A DNA stretch of 64,000 nt, from NCBI RefSeq assembly GCF_023630705.1, contig NZ_JALQEM010000029.1, positions 35,734 to 99,733 on the forward strand. The letters run 5' to 3'. The position numbers were made by a program, and so were the translations under genes. Shown here piece after piece: positions 44,315 through 51,774 of this stretch (position 1 is its first letter; every line of letters begins with the position of its first letter). Origin of the DNA: Caballeronia sp. GAFFF1 (GTDB taxonomy: Bacteria; Pseudomonadota; Gammaproteobacteria; Burkholderiales; Burkholderiaceae). The notes below the pieces were generated by a model, which was not told the DNA's origin, made no database searches, and saw nothing but the letters and a program-made list of their open reading frames with translations.

Positions 44315-44979
44315 CGTAATGCTGTTTCGTACGTCGCGAATACGCTTTGAACTGCACTCTTTAAATGATCGGCACCGTCTTCCCCCAAGTCTATCGATGA
44401 AATCCACTAGGGCCAGTTGGCCCGAGGAAGCGCATGCTGAATATGTCTCGATTATTCGAGGGTAAACAGGAGGCGAAAGATGGATGCTCGATCTAACACG
44501 CAGCACGCGCATTTTGCAGAATGGATGGATGACCAACAGGCACCGGGCGAATCCACTGCAACGGCTTCACACCGCTCTAGCCAGGTGTGCGCCGAACCGG
44601 AATATGTTGCCGATGTATGCGGCCGTTTCGCGGGAGAAAAAACAGAAGAGGAACAAAAGTCCTGCGTGGTTCGCGGATATAACTAGGCGTTTTGCACTGC
44701 GATTCGTTGCGCGGCAATTCGGCATTCGAGAATGGGCGCGCAGCGAATATCGATAGACAAAGGCAATTCGCGCTGCACGGCGGATTTGCGTATCGTAGAG
44801 GACGCGCAGTGGTCGCGGTCGGTTCGCTACATTTCATCGTTAGAAGGCAATTGCGCCGACGCAAGAAGAGCACAGTGCGTCGCTCGAATCCGTTTTCTTT
44901 GAACCCCTACGCTGGCGCATGCTGACTGTCCGCATGAAACGCCTCACCGCGTCTGTTCGCGTATCGACTGGAGCGCCGT
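44315..44979. other. Intergenic region of lower GC
   Basis: About 665 bases, less GC-rich than the flanks. It contains a hairpin GGGCC-AGTT-GGCCC near 44410 and one small frame with a good ribosome-binding site (annotated separately at 44480). The stretch 44690-44930 is open on the plus strand but has no start signal or familiar composition. Confidence 0.35.
44480..44686 (+). CDS. Possible small protein (68 aa)
   Basis: Not recognised. The protein is hydrophilic and acidic (MDARSNTQHAHFAEWMDDQQ, later EKTEEEQKSCVVRGYN) with two cysteines and no hydrophobic segment. The main support is AGGAGGCGAAAG directly before the ATG, one of the best ribosome-binding sites in the window. Against it are its short length and isolation in a low-GC intergenic region. 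Confidence 0.35.
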   Translation: MDARSNTQHAHFAEWMDDQQAPGESTATASHRSSQVCAEPEYVADVCGRFAGEKTEEEQKSCVVRGYN

Positions 44980-45471
44980 ATGATGCACGTCGATGAACGC
45001 GCGGCAGTCGAGCCCCGATTGCCGCCTTCCCTGTCCACCGTCGCGTCGGAAATCGACGGCCGTGCGCATCGCATCGACTCGCCTGCGCGCGGACGGTCGT
45101 TCATCGACGTGCGCAAGGAAGCGGACCGCCTGCGCGGCGCACTCGCGGCGTCGACGTGCGTGATGGTCGCGTGGTCGCTGTTCGAAGTGCCGTGGGAAAT
45201 CGACGCCGACAGCCGCGGTCAACAGATCGCCGCCGTGCTGACCGCGAAGGCGCTCCTGATGCTGATCGCGGGGCTTGCGCTGCGCGGGCGGCGCTTTGCG
45301 CGCTATCTGCTGTTGTTCGTGTGCGTCACGAGCGTGCTCGCCATTGCGCCCGAACTCCCCGGCGAGTTCGGGCATGCGCCATGGCTCGCCGTTCTCTCGA
45401 CCGTCGAATGCGTGACCAAGCTCGCCACGCTGACGCTCATCGCGCTTCACCTCAAGCCTCGTCTGCGCTGA
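44980..45471 (+). CDS. Inner-membrane hypothetical protein (163 aa)
   Basis: About 50 hydrophilic N-terminal residues are followed by four hydrophobic segments: GALAASTCVMVAWSLFEV (about 53-70), AVLTAKALLMLIAGLAL (about 84-100), YLLLFVCVTSVLAIAPEL (about 108-125) and LSTVECVTKLATLTLIALHL (about 138-157). No family was recognised. It lies 121 bases before the thioesterase gene on the same strand. A downstream start within the hydrophilic part cannot be excluded. Confidence 0.6.
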   Translation: MMHVDERAAVEPRLPPSLSTVASEIDGRAHRIDSPARGRSFIDVRKEADRLRGALAASTCVMVAWSLFEVPWEIDADSRGQQIAAVLTAKALLMLIAGLALRGRRFARYLLLFVCVTSVLAIAPELPGEFGHAPWLAVLSTVECVTKLATLTLIALHLKPRLR

Positions 45472-45592
45472 ACCTGCGTCGTCTTCGCCGGTGCCGGTGC
45501 CGGCGCGCGCGGGCGCGGCCCTGCAATGGCACAATCCTCCCAAGCTCAAAAGTCGACGCGACGAAGAAGCACTGACGCAGGGAGACGCACAG

Positions 45593-45979
45593 TTGGCGAA
45601 TCTGGATCTCGACAATCCTTTCCTCGAAGCACTCGGCGCGACACTGACCGCGTGGCGCGACGGCTACGCCGAATTCACGATGCCGATACATGCAGGCCAT
45701 CTCAACCGCCAGCGCATCTTGCAGGGCGGAGCAATTGCGACGCTGCTGGATGCCGCCTGCGGCTACACCGGTCTCTTCACGACGGCATCCGCGCCCATTC
45801 ACGGCTTCACGCTCTCGCTCACGGTCAATTATCTCGATCGCGGCATCGGCGATAAGGTCGTGGCCAAAGGCTTTCTCGAACGCAAGGGACGCTCCGTTTA
45901 CTTTGCGCGCGGCGAGGCGTGGATCGACGATCGCGTGATGATCGCGAGCGCGCAGGGAACCTTCAAATACGCGCGCTGA
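45593..45979 (+). CDS. PaaI-type hotdog-fold thioesterase
   Basis: A 128-residue hotdog enzyme hydrolysing acyl- or aryl-CoA thioesters in the cytoplasm. The family core HAGHLNRQRILQGGAIATLL, with the hotdog helix continuing DAACG, covers about residues 37-62, and the strand KVVAKGFLERKGRSVYFARG follows. The TTG at 45593 is chosen because GGGAGA lies 8 bases upstream and it removes an odd N-terminus; an ATG-like start at 45491 would add 34 residues. The LysR gene begins 7 bases after its stop. It may recycle CoA for the CoA-transferase operon downstream, by position only. Confidence 0.75.
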   Translation: MANLDLDNPFLEALGATLTAWRDGYAEFTMPIHAGHLNRQRILQGGAIATLLDAACGYTGLFTTASAPIHGFTLSLTVNYLDRGIGDKVVAKGFLERKGRSVYFARGEAWIDDRVMIASAQGTFKYAR

Positions 45980-45985
45980 ACGGTC

Positions 45986-46906
45986 ATGGCGCTCAAGAAC
46001 CTGCTGCGGCGTCTCGACCTTACGACACTTCAGCTCTTCGTCGCGGTCTTCGAGGAAGGCACGCTCACCCGTGCGGCGGATCGCGAGGCCATCGCGGTGT
46101 CGGCGGCCAGCAAGCGGCTGCTGGAACTGGAGCAGGCCGTCGGCGCCGCGCTCTTCGAACGCAAGGCGCGCGGCATGGCGCTGACGCCCGCCGGCGAGAC
46201 GCTACTGCATCACGCCCGCCGCGTGCTGCGCGATGTCGAGAACATCGGCATCGAACTGGCCGAGCATGCGAGCGGCGTGCGCGGCTACGTGCGCATGATG
46301 GCGAACCTCTCGGCCATCGTGGAGTTTTTGCCGGAAGACCTGCGGGCATTCTCCGCCGCGCACGGACAGATCAAGATCGATCTCGAAGAGCGGCCGAGCG
46401 GCGGCATCGTGGATGGCGTGCTGGACAGCCTTGTGGATCTCGGCATCTGTTCGGGCGAAGCCGATACGCGCGGCCTCGAAAGCACGCATTATCGACATGA
46501 CCGGCTGATTATCGTCACGCCGGGCGATCATCCGCTCGCCAGGCGCGAATGCGTGTCCTTCGCCGATACGCTCGACTTCGATCACATCGGCCTGCATTCG
46601 GCCAGTTCCATCAACGCGCGCACGCACCTCGCCGCGCGGCAGGCGGGCAAGCCGCTGCGGCTGCGCATTCACGTGCCCGGCTTCGATGCCGTGTGCCGCA
46701 TGGTGCAGGCTGGCATGGGCGTCGGCGTGTTGCCGCTTGCAGTGTTCGAGGCGATGGGGCGGCAACTCGGACTCGCGGCGGTTCCGCTCGACGAAGCGTG
46801 GGCCGCGCGCAGTCTCATAATCGTCGTGCGCGATGCGACGGCGCTCTCCCCGGTAAGCCGGCTGCTATATGACCATCTTCGTTCGATAGAAGCCGCGCAG
46901 CGCTGA
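45986..46906 (+). CDS. LysR-family transcriptional regulator
   Basis: A 306-residue LysR regulator: N-terminal winged HTH (about 12-70: LQLFVAVFEEGTLTRAADRE, then LELEQAVGAALFERKARG) and a two-lobed effector domain. It is co-directional with the thioesterase gene and with the CoA-transferase/lyase/MFS operon that starts 110 bases downstream. It is the likely regulator of that operon, responding to its substrate or CoA derivative. The start at 45986 gives a normal LysR N-terminus. Confidence 0.83.
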   Translation: MALKNLLRRLDLTTLQLFVAVFEEGTLTRAADREAIAVSAASKRLLELEQAVGAALFERKARGMALTPAGETLLHHARRVLRDVENIGIELAEHASGVRGYVRMMANLSAIVEFLPEDLRAFSAAHGQIKIDLEERPSGGIVDGVLDSLVDLGICSGEADTRGLESTHYRHDRLIIVTPGDHPLARRECVSFADTLDFDHIGLHSASSINARTHLAARQAGKPLRLRIHVPGFDAVCRMVQAGMGVGVLPLAVFEAMGRQLGLAAVPLDEAWAARSLIIVVRDATALSPVSRLLYDHLRSIEAAQR

Positions 46907-47015
46907 TCGCCGAGCGTTCGCGTTTGACGAACGGTGCTTGCCGAAATGCGGTTGGACGCAGTGCATGCGCCGCCCATAAGCTTGTTTTCAACGATACAGT
47001 CACGGAGACAAGCAC

Positions 47016-48209
47016 ATGAGCGGACCGCTTACGGGCATTCGCGTCATCGAGATCGGCACGCTGATTGCCGCACCGTTTGCCGCGCGCATGCTGGCCGAGT
47101 TCGGCGCGGAAGTCATCAAAATCGAGGCGCCCAATGGCGGGGATCCGCTTCGCAAATGGCGAAAACTTCACGAGGGCACGTCGCTCTGGTGGTATCTCCA
47201 GTCGCGCAACAAGAAGTCCGTTTGCGTGAATCTCAAGTCGCCCGACGGGGCGGACGTCATCAAGCGTCTGGCCGCCGATGCGGACATCGTCATCGAAAAC
47301 ATGCGGCCGGGCGCGCTCGAAAAACTCGGGCTCGGCTGGGACGTTTTGCATGCAATAAACCCGAAACTCACGATGGTTCGCATCTCCGGCTATGGACAGA
47401 CCGGTCCATACCGCGATCGTCCGGGCTTCGGCGCGATCGGCGAGGCGATGGGTGGCATTCGGTATACAACCGGCGACGCGGACGGCACGCCGGCGCGCGT
47501 CGGCATCAGTCTCGGCGATTCGCTCGCGTCGCTTCATGGCGTGATCGGCGCGTTGATGTCGCTGCTGCGCGTCAAGACGGGGCAGGGCGACGGGCAGGTC
47601 GTCGATGTATCGCTCGTCGAAAGCGTGTTCAACCTGATGGAAAGCCTGGTTCCCGAGTACGACTTGCTCGGGCACGTCCGCGAGCGAAGCGGCGGTGCCT
47701 TGCCGGGTATCGCGCCGTCGAACACGTACCGCACGGAAGACGGCGGCTTCGTGGTGATCGCGGGCAACAGCGATCCCATCTACAAGCGCCTGATGAATGT
47801 CATCGGCCGCCCGGATCTCGCCGACGATCCCGCGCTCGCTCATAACGATGGCCGCGTGCGCCAAAGCGCGATGCTCGATGAAGCGATCGGCGCGTGGACA
47901 TCGCATCACGCGATGCATGACGTGCTGGCCGCCCTCGAAGACGCGGACGTGCCGTCCGGCCGCATCTATTCGGTCGCTGACATCATCGGCGACGCGCATT
48001 ATCAGGCGCGCGACATGCTGTTGCAGGCGAGCTTGCCGGGCGGCGTATCGGTCAAGATGCCGGGCATTGTGCCGAAGCTCTCCGACTCTCCGGGCGAAGT
48101 GCGCTGGCAGGGACCGGCTCTCGGCGAGCACACGCAAAGCGTGCTCGCTTCCCTCGGCTTCGACGAAAGCGACGTGCAACGGCTGCGCGCCGAAGGAGCC
48201 GTCCAATGA
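47016..48209 (+). CDS. CaiB/BaiF-family (class III) CoA-transferase
   Basis: A 397-residue CoA-transferase that moves CoA between carboxylic acids. The N-terminus (PLTGIRVIEIGTLIAAPFAARMLAEFGAEVIKIE) is diagnostic in its first 20 residues and in AEFGAEVIKIEAP. The NKKSVCVNLKSPDG loop (about 67-80) and RISGYGQTGPYRDRPGF (near 127) are also family features. It overlaps the lyase gene by 4 bases (ATGA), so the two are translated together. The pair suggests activation of a branched or hydroxy dicarboxylic acid to its CoA ester followed by cleavage. GGAGACAAGC precedes the ATG. Confidence 0.88.
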   Translation: MSGPLTGIRVIEIGTLIAAPFAARMLAEFGAEVIKIEAPNGGDPLRKWRKLHEGTSLWWYLQSRNKKSVCVNLKSPDGADVIKRLAADADIVIENMRPGALEKLGLGWDVLHAINPKLTMVRISGYGQTGPYRDRPGFGAIGEAMGGIRYTTGDADGTPARVGISLGDSLASLHGVIGALMSLLRVKTGQGDGQVVDVSLVESVFNLMESLVPEYDLLGHVRERSGGALPGIAPSNTYRTEDGGFVVIAGNSDPIYKRLMNVIGRPDLADDPALAHNDGRVRQSAMLDEAIGAWTSHHAMHDVLAALEDADVPSGRIYSVADIIGDAHYQARDMLLQASLPGGVSVKMPGIVPKLSDSPGEVRWQGPALGEHTQSVLASLGFDESDVQRLRAEGAVQ

Positions 48210-49138
48210 CGCGCGACTACAGCGAACGGTTGATCGTGCAGGAAGTCGCGCCACGCGACGGCTTGCAAATCGAAGCGAAATGGGTCGAGACCGCAGACAA
48301 GATCGCGCTGATCGACGGGCTGTCGGCGTGCGGCTTCACCCGCATCGAAGCGGGCTCGTTCGTCTCTCCCAAGGCGATTCCCGCACTGCGCGACGGCGAT
48401 GCGGTCTTCCACGGCATCCGGCGCGCACCGGGCGTGGTGTACGTCGCACTCGTGCCGAACGTGAAGGGCGCACAGCGCGCGGTCGCGGCAGGAGCCGATG
48501 AGCTGAACCTCGTGATGTCGGCAAGCCAGACGCACAATCGCGCCAACATGCGCATGAGTTGCGAAGCATCGCTCGACGGCTTTGCGGAGATAGTTCGGAT
48601 AACGAATATAAGTTTGAATGGCACGGTAGCCACGGCGTTCGGCTGTCCTTTCGAAGGCCGCATTGATGAAAATCGCGTCGTGTCCATTGTCCGCAGCTAT
48701 CGCGAGATGGGCATGGAAGGGATCACGCTTGCGGATACGACGGGAATGGCGAATCCCCGTCAGGTCGAGCGCGTCGTATCGCGCGTGCTCGAACATGTTC
48801 CGGCTGCTGCGTTGACGCTGCATTTCCATAACACGCGCGGTCTGGGCCTCGCCAACGTGCTGGCCGCATACGACGCCGGCGCGCGACGCTTCGATGCCGC
48901 ATTAGGCGGGCTGGGCGGTTGCCCGTTCGCGCCCGGTGCATCCGGCAACATCTGCACCGAAGACCTCGTGAACATGTGCGACGAGATGGGCATTCCGACG
49001 GGCATCGATCTGGAGAGACTTATCGCGCTGTCCCGGACGCTGCCTGCGCTCGTCGGCCATGAGGTGCCGGGGCAACTGGCGAAAGCCGGGCGCAATAGCA
49101 ACCTGCATCCGGTGCCCGACTACGTCCGAACCATCTGA
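48206..49138 (+). CDS. Hydroxymethylglutaryl-CoA lyase-family aldolase
   Basis: A 310-residue TIM-barrel lyase of the HMGL-like family. Motifs include VAPRDGLQIE (metal/catalytic Arg-Asp), EAGSFVSPKAIPAL (near 47), LADTTGMANPRQVE (near 175), LHFHNTRGLGLAN (metal His pair, near 200) and the catalytic Cys loop GGLGGCPFAPGASGN. It would split a 3-hydroxy-3-methylacyl-CoA into acetyl-CoA and a keto acid. Within this operon (CoA-transferase upstream, MFS downstream) the physiological substrate may be another 3-hydroxyacyl-CoA, not necessarily HMG-CoA. Confidence 0.87.
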   Translation: MTRDYSERLIVQEVAPRDGLQIEAKWVETADKIALIDGLSACGFTRIEAGSFVSPKAIPALRDGDAVFHGIRRAPGVVYVALVPNVKGAQRAVAAGADELNLVMSASQTHNRANMRMSCEASLDGFAEIVRITNISLNGTVATAFGCPFEGRIDENRVVSIVRSYREMGMEGITLADTTGMANPRQVERVVSRVLEHVPAAALTLHFHNTRGLGLANVLAAYDAGARRFDAALGGLGGCPFAPGASGNICTEDLVNMCDEMGIPTGIDLERLIALSRTLPALVGHEVPGQLAKAGRNSNLHPVPDYVRTI

Positions 49139-49192
49139 AGCAGCCGGTCCGATAACAACGTCGATCACGGACGGACAAACAAGGAGACAATC

Positions 49193-50530
49193 ATGAGCGA
49201 TCTAAGCGTATCCGCCGCGGACAAGCCGCAGGCCTGGCAGAACACCAGCGACATCGTTCGCAAAGTGGCATGGCGGCTCATGCCGCTCATCATGCTGTGT
49301 TATCTCTTCGCCTTCTTCGACCGCATCAACATCAGCTTCGCGAAGTTCCAGCTGCAAAGCACGCTCGGCTTTTCCGATACCGCCTACGGTCTCGGTGCAA
49401 GCCTCTTCGTGATCGGTTACGTCATATTCGAGGTGCCAAGCAATTTGCTGCTGTACAAGGTCGGTGCGCGGCGCTGGATCGCGCGCATCATGATCTCGTG
49501 GGGAATCGCGACCGCGCTCATGGTCTTCGTGCAGACTGAATGGCAGTTCTATGCGCTGCGCTTCGTCATCGGCGCAATGGAAGCCGGCTTCGCGCCCGGC
49601 GTGCTGTACTACCTGACCTTGTGGTTTCCGGCGAGCTATCGCGGGCGTATCACGTCCTTGCTGTTTCTCGCATCGGCATTCTCGGGGCTCGTCGGCGCGC
49701 CGTTGTCGGGCCTCGTACTCGGGCATATGAACGGCGTGCTCGGCATCGCGGGATGGCATTGGCTGTTCCTGCTCGGCGGCTTGCCTTGCGTGCTGCTGGG
49801 CGTGCTCGTGCTCAAGGTGTTGAAGGACCGCATCGACGATGCCGCATGGCTCACCGGCGCGGAAAAGAGCACGCTCAAGAGCCAGATCGCGACGCAAAGT
49901 CAGGCGACCTCGACGGGTCATTCGCTCTTCGGCGCAATCCGGACACCGGGCTTTCTGATGCTCGGCCTCATCTACTTTCTGATCCAGATCGCGTCATACG
50001 GCCTCAACTTCTGGGCGCCGCATCTGATCCGCGCGGCGGGTACGCACAATCCGACGATCATCGGCTTGTTGACGGCGGTTCCGTACATTTGCGGAGCGGT
50101 GTGCATGGTCGTCGTTGGGCGCATGTCCGACACTTCCGGCGAACGCCGCAAGTTCGTGTGCGCGCTGCTACTGATGGCGGCGGCGGGTTTCTTCGCGGCA
50201 GGCGCTTTCGACAAGCAGACGACGTTTTTGATCGTCGCGCTCGGCGTGATGGGCGCGGGCGTCATTGCTTCGATCCCCGCCTTCTGGGCATTGCCGCCGA
50301 AGCTGCTGACGGGCGCCGGCGCGGCGGGCGGCATCGCGCTGATCAACACGCTCGGGCAGTTGGGCGGAATCGTGAGCCCGGTGATGGTCGGGCGTATCCG
50401 CGATGTCACCGGCAGCACGACGCCCGCGCTGTATGCAATTGGCGCGATGAGCGTCGTTTGTGCGCTGTTGTTGCTGTTCGGCTTGCCGCAGGCGTTGCGG
50501 CAGCGAGACCCTGCCGCAAGTCCGCGTTGA
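49193..50530 (+). CDS. MFS carboxylate transporter (anion:cation symporter family)
   Basis: A 445-residue twelve-helix transporter. LCYLFAFFDRINISFAKFQL at the first helix is typical of the ACS family (phthalate, 4-hydroxyphenylacetate and tartrate permeases). The loop motif after helix 2 (FEVPSNLLLYKVGARRWIAR) and PASYRGRITSLLF are also family features. It probably imports the organic acid handled by the CoA-transferase and lyase. A ribosome-binding site AAGGAGACAATC precedes the ATG. A strong terminator lies 20 bases after its stop, so it is the last gene of the operon. Confidence 0.87.
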   Translation: MSDLSVSAADKPQAWQNTSDIVRKVAWRLMPLIMLCYLFAFFDRINISFAKFQLQSTLGFSDTAYGLGASLFVIGYVIFEVPSNLLLYKVGARRWIARIMISWGIATALMVFVQTEWQFYALRFVIGAMEAGFAPGVLYYLTLWFPASYRGRITSLLFLASAFSGLVGAPLSGLVLGHMNGVLGIAGWHWLFLLGGLPCVLLGVLVLKVLKDRIDDAAWLTGAEKSTLKSQIATQSQATSTGHSLFGAIRTPGFLMLGLIYFLIQIASYGLNFWAPHLIRAAGTHNPTIIGLLTAVPYICGAVCMVVVGRMSDTSGERRKFVCALLLMAAAGFFAAGAFDKQTTFLIVALGVMGAGVIASIPAFWALPPKLLTGAGAAGGIALINTLGQLGGIVSPVMVGRIRDVTGSTTPALYAIGAMSVVCALLLLFGLPQALRQRDPAASPR

Positions 50531-50550
50531 GGCCTGATCGGTAGGACGAG

Positions 50551-50583
50551 CGCCCGGCGAGCATCGCTGCCGCCGGGCGTTTT
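50551..50583 (+). terminator. Intrinsic terminator of the CoA-transferase/lyase/MFS operon
   Basis: CGCCCGGCG (50551-50559) pairs with CGCCGGGCG (50571-50579), 11-base loop, followed by TTTT. It sits just after the MFS stop. Confidence 0.8.
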
Positions 50584-50626
50584 GCATCTTGCATGCTGCA
50601 TGCAAGATGCACCGTGCAAGATGCAA
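50583..50626. repeat. Palindromic dispersed repeat with three copies of a GCAAGATGC unit
   Basis: TGCATCTTGCATG (50583-50595) and CATGCAAGATGCA (50599-50611) are perfect inverted arms around CTG, followed by another GTGCAAGATGCAA (50614-50626). The 17-mer GCTGCATGCAAGATGCA (50595-50611) recurs exactly inside lhr at 57674-57690. Related shorter forms occur near 55787 and 60377. Confidence 0.65.
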
Positions 50627-50648
50627 TCAGCATGCGGTCAACACAGTG

Positions 50649-51770
50649 TCAGCCGGCAAGCAAGCTCCGGCAATGACGCGCAATCTGCGTTTCCTCATCG
50701 GTAGGCACGGCGCGATGCGGCGCGTTCAGGAACGCCAGTCCTTCGAGTATCTGCGCGCGAATGGCCTCGCTGTGCTCGCCGATGCCGCCGGTGAATACGA
50801 TCAGGTCGAGCCCGCCGAGCACGGCCGCATAGGCGCCGATGGTCTTTCGGATCGCGTCACAGAACACGTCGATAGCGAGCGTCGCGTCTGCATCGCCCTG
50901 ATCGCGGCGGGCGAGCAGGGTCTGCATGTCGTCGTCGGAATTCGACAGCGCCTTGAGGCCGCTCGAACGATTGACGAGCGCTTCCAGCGCGTCCGCGTCG
51001 AGCGATTCGTTGCGCAGCAGATGAATGATCACGCCCGGGTCGAGATCGCCGCTCCGCGTCGCCATCGGGATGCCGCCTGTCGGTGTCATGCCCATCGACG
51101 TATCGACGGAATGGCCGTCTTTCACCGCGCAGAGACTCGCGCCGGACCCGAGATGAGCGATCACGACGCGCGAGGGCACTGCGTCTCCCAGCGTGCTCAC
51201 GATGTACTCATAGGACAGGCCGTGAAAGCCATAACGCACGACGCCGCGTTGCGCATAGTCACGCGGTAACGCAAAGCGCGTCGCGCGGTCCGGCATCGTG
51301 CGATGGAACACCGTATCGAAGCATGCGAAATGCGGGATGCCGGAGAAGATGCGTTGCGCTTCGTCGATCAACGCGAGCGACTGCGGCAGATGCAGCGGCG
51401 CAAATGCAACCGCTTCGCTGAGGCGTTTCTTCACCTCCGGCGTGAGTTCGCAATGCGCGCGCACACGCGGGCCGCCATGCACGACGCGATGCCCCACCGC
51501 CGCAAGCGGCTCGTCCAGGTGCTCGCGAAGGGCATCGGCGACGCGCTGCAATGCGTCGTGCTGCGACTCCATCAGGTGATCCTGCGAGATATCGATGCTG
51601 CCATCCGCCGAGTGCATGGAAAGCGATCCATTCTCGCGCCCGATGCCTTTCGCGCTGCCGGTGAGCCACGCATGTTCGTCGCGCGCATGTTCGTCGTCAT
51701 GGCGCGGCACGAACACGCCGAACTTCAGCGACGACGAGCCGCTATTCAACACCACGATGCCTTGTGTCAT
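50649..51770 (-). CDS. ackA: Acetate kinase
   Basis: A 373-residue acetokinase converting acetyl phosphate and ADP to acetate and ATP. N-terminal VLNSGSSSLKFGVF and the substrate region FDTVFHRTMPDRATRF are present, as are GVVRYGFHGLSYEY and GGIGEHSEAIR near the C-terminus. It is slightly shorter than the usual about 400 residues. Its start lies 4 bases after the phosphoketolase stop, so the two are coupled and the acetyl phosphate made by phosphoketolase would be used directly for ATP. An in-frame upstream ATG (51833) would overlap the phosphoketolase end and is less likely. Confidence 0.92.
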   Translation of the reverse strand: MTQGIVVLNSGSSSLKFGVFVPRHDDEHARDEHAWLTGSAKGIGRENGSLSMHSADGSIDISQDHLMESQHDALQRVADALREHLDEPLAAVGHRVVHGGPRVRAHCELTPEVKKRLSEAVAFAPLHLPQSLALIDEAQRIFSGIPHFACFDTVFHRTMPDRATRFALPRDYAQRGVVRYGFHGLSYEYIVSTLGDAVPSRVVIAHLGSGASLCAVKDGHSVDTSMGMTPTGGIPMATRSGDLDPGVIIHLLRNESLDADALEALVNRSSGLKALSNSDDDMQTLLARRDQGDADATLAIDVFCDAIRKTIGAYAAVLGGLDLIVFTGGIGEHSEAIRAQILEGLAFLNAPHRAVPTDEETQIARHCRSLLAG

Positions 51771-51774
51771 CGCA

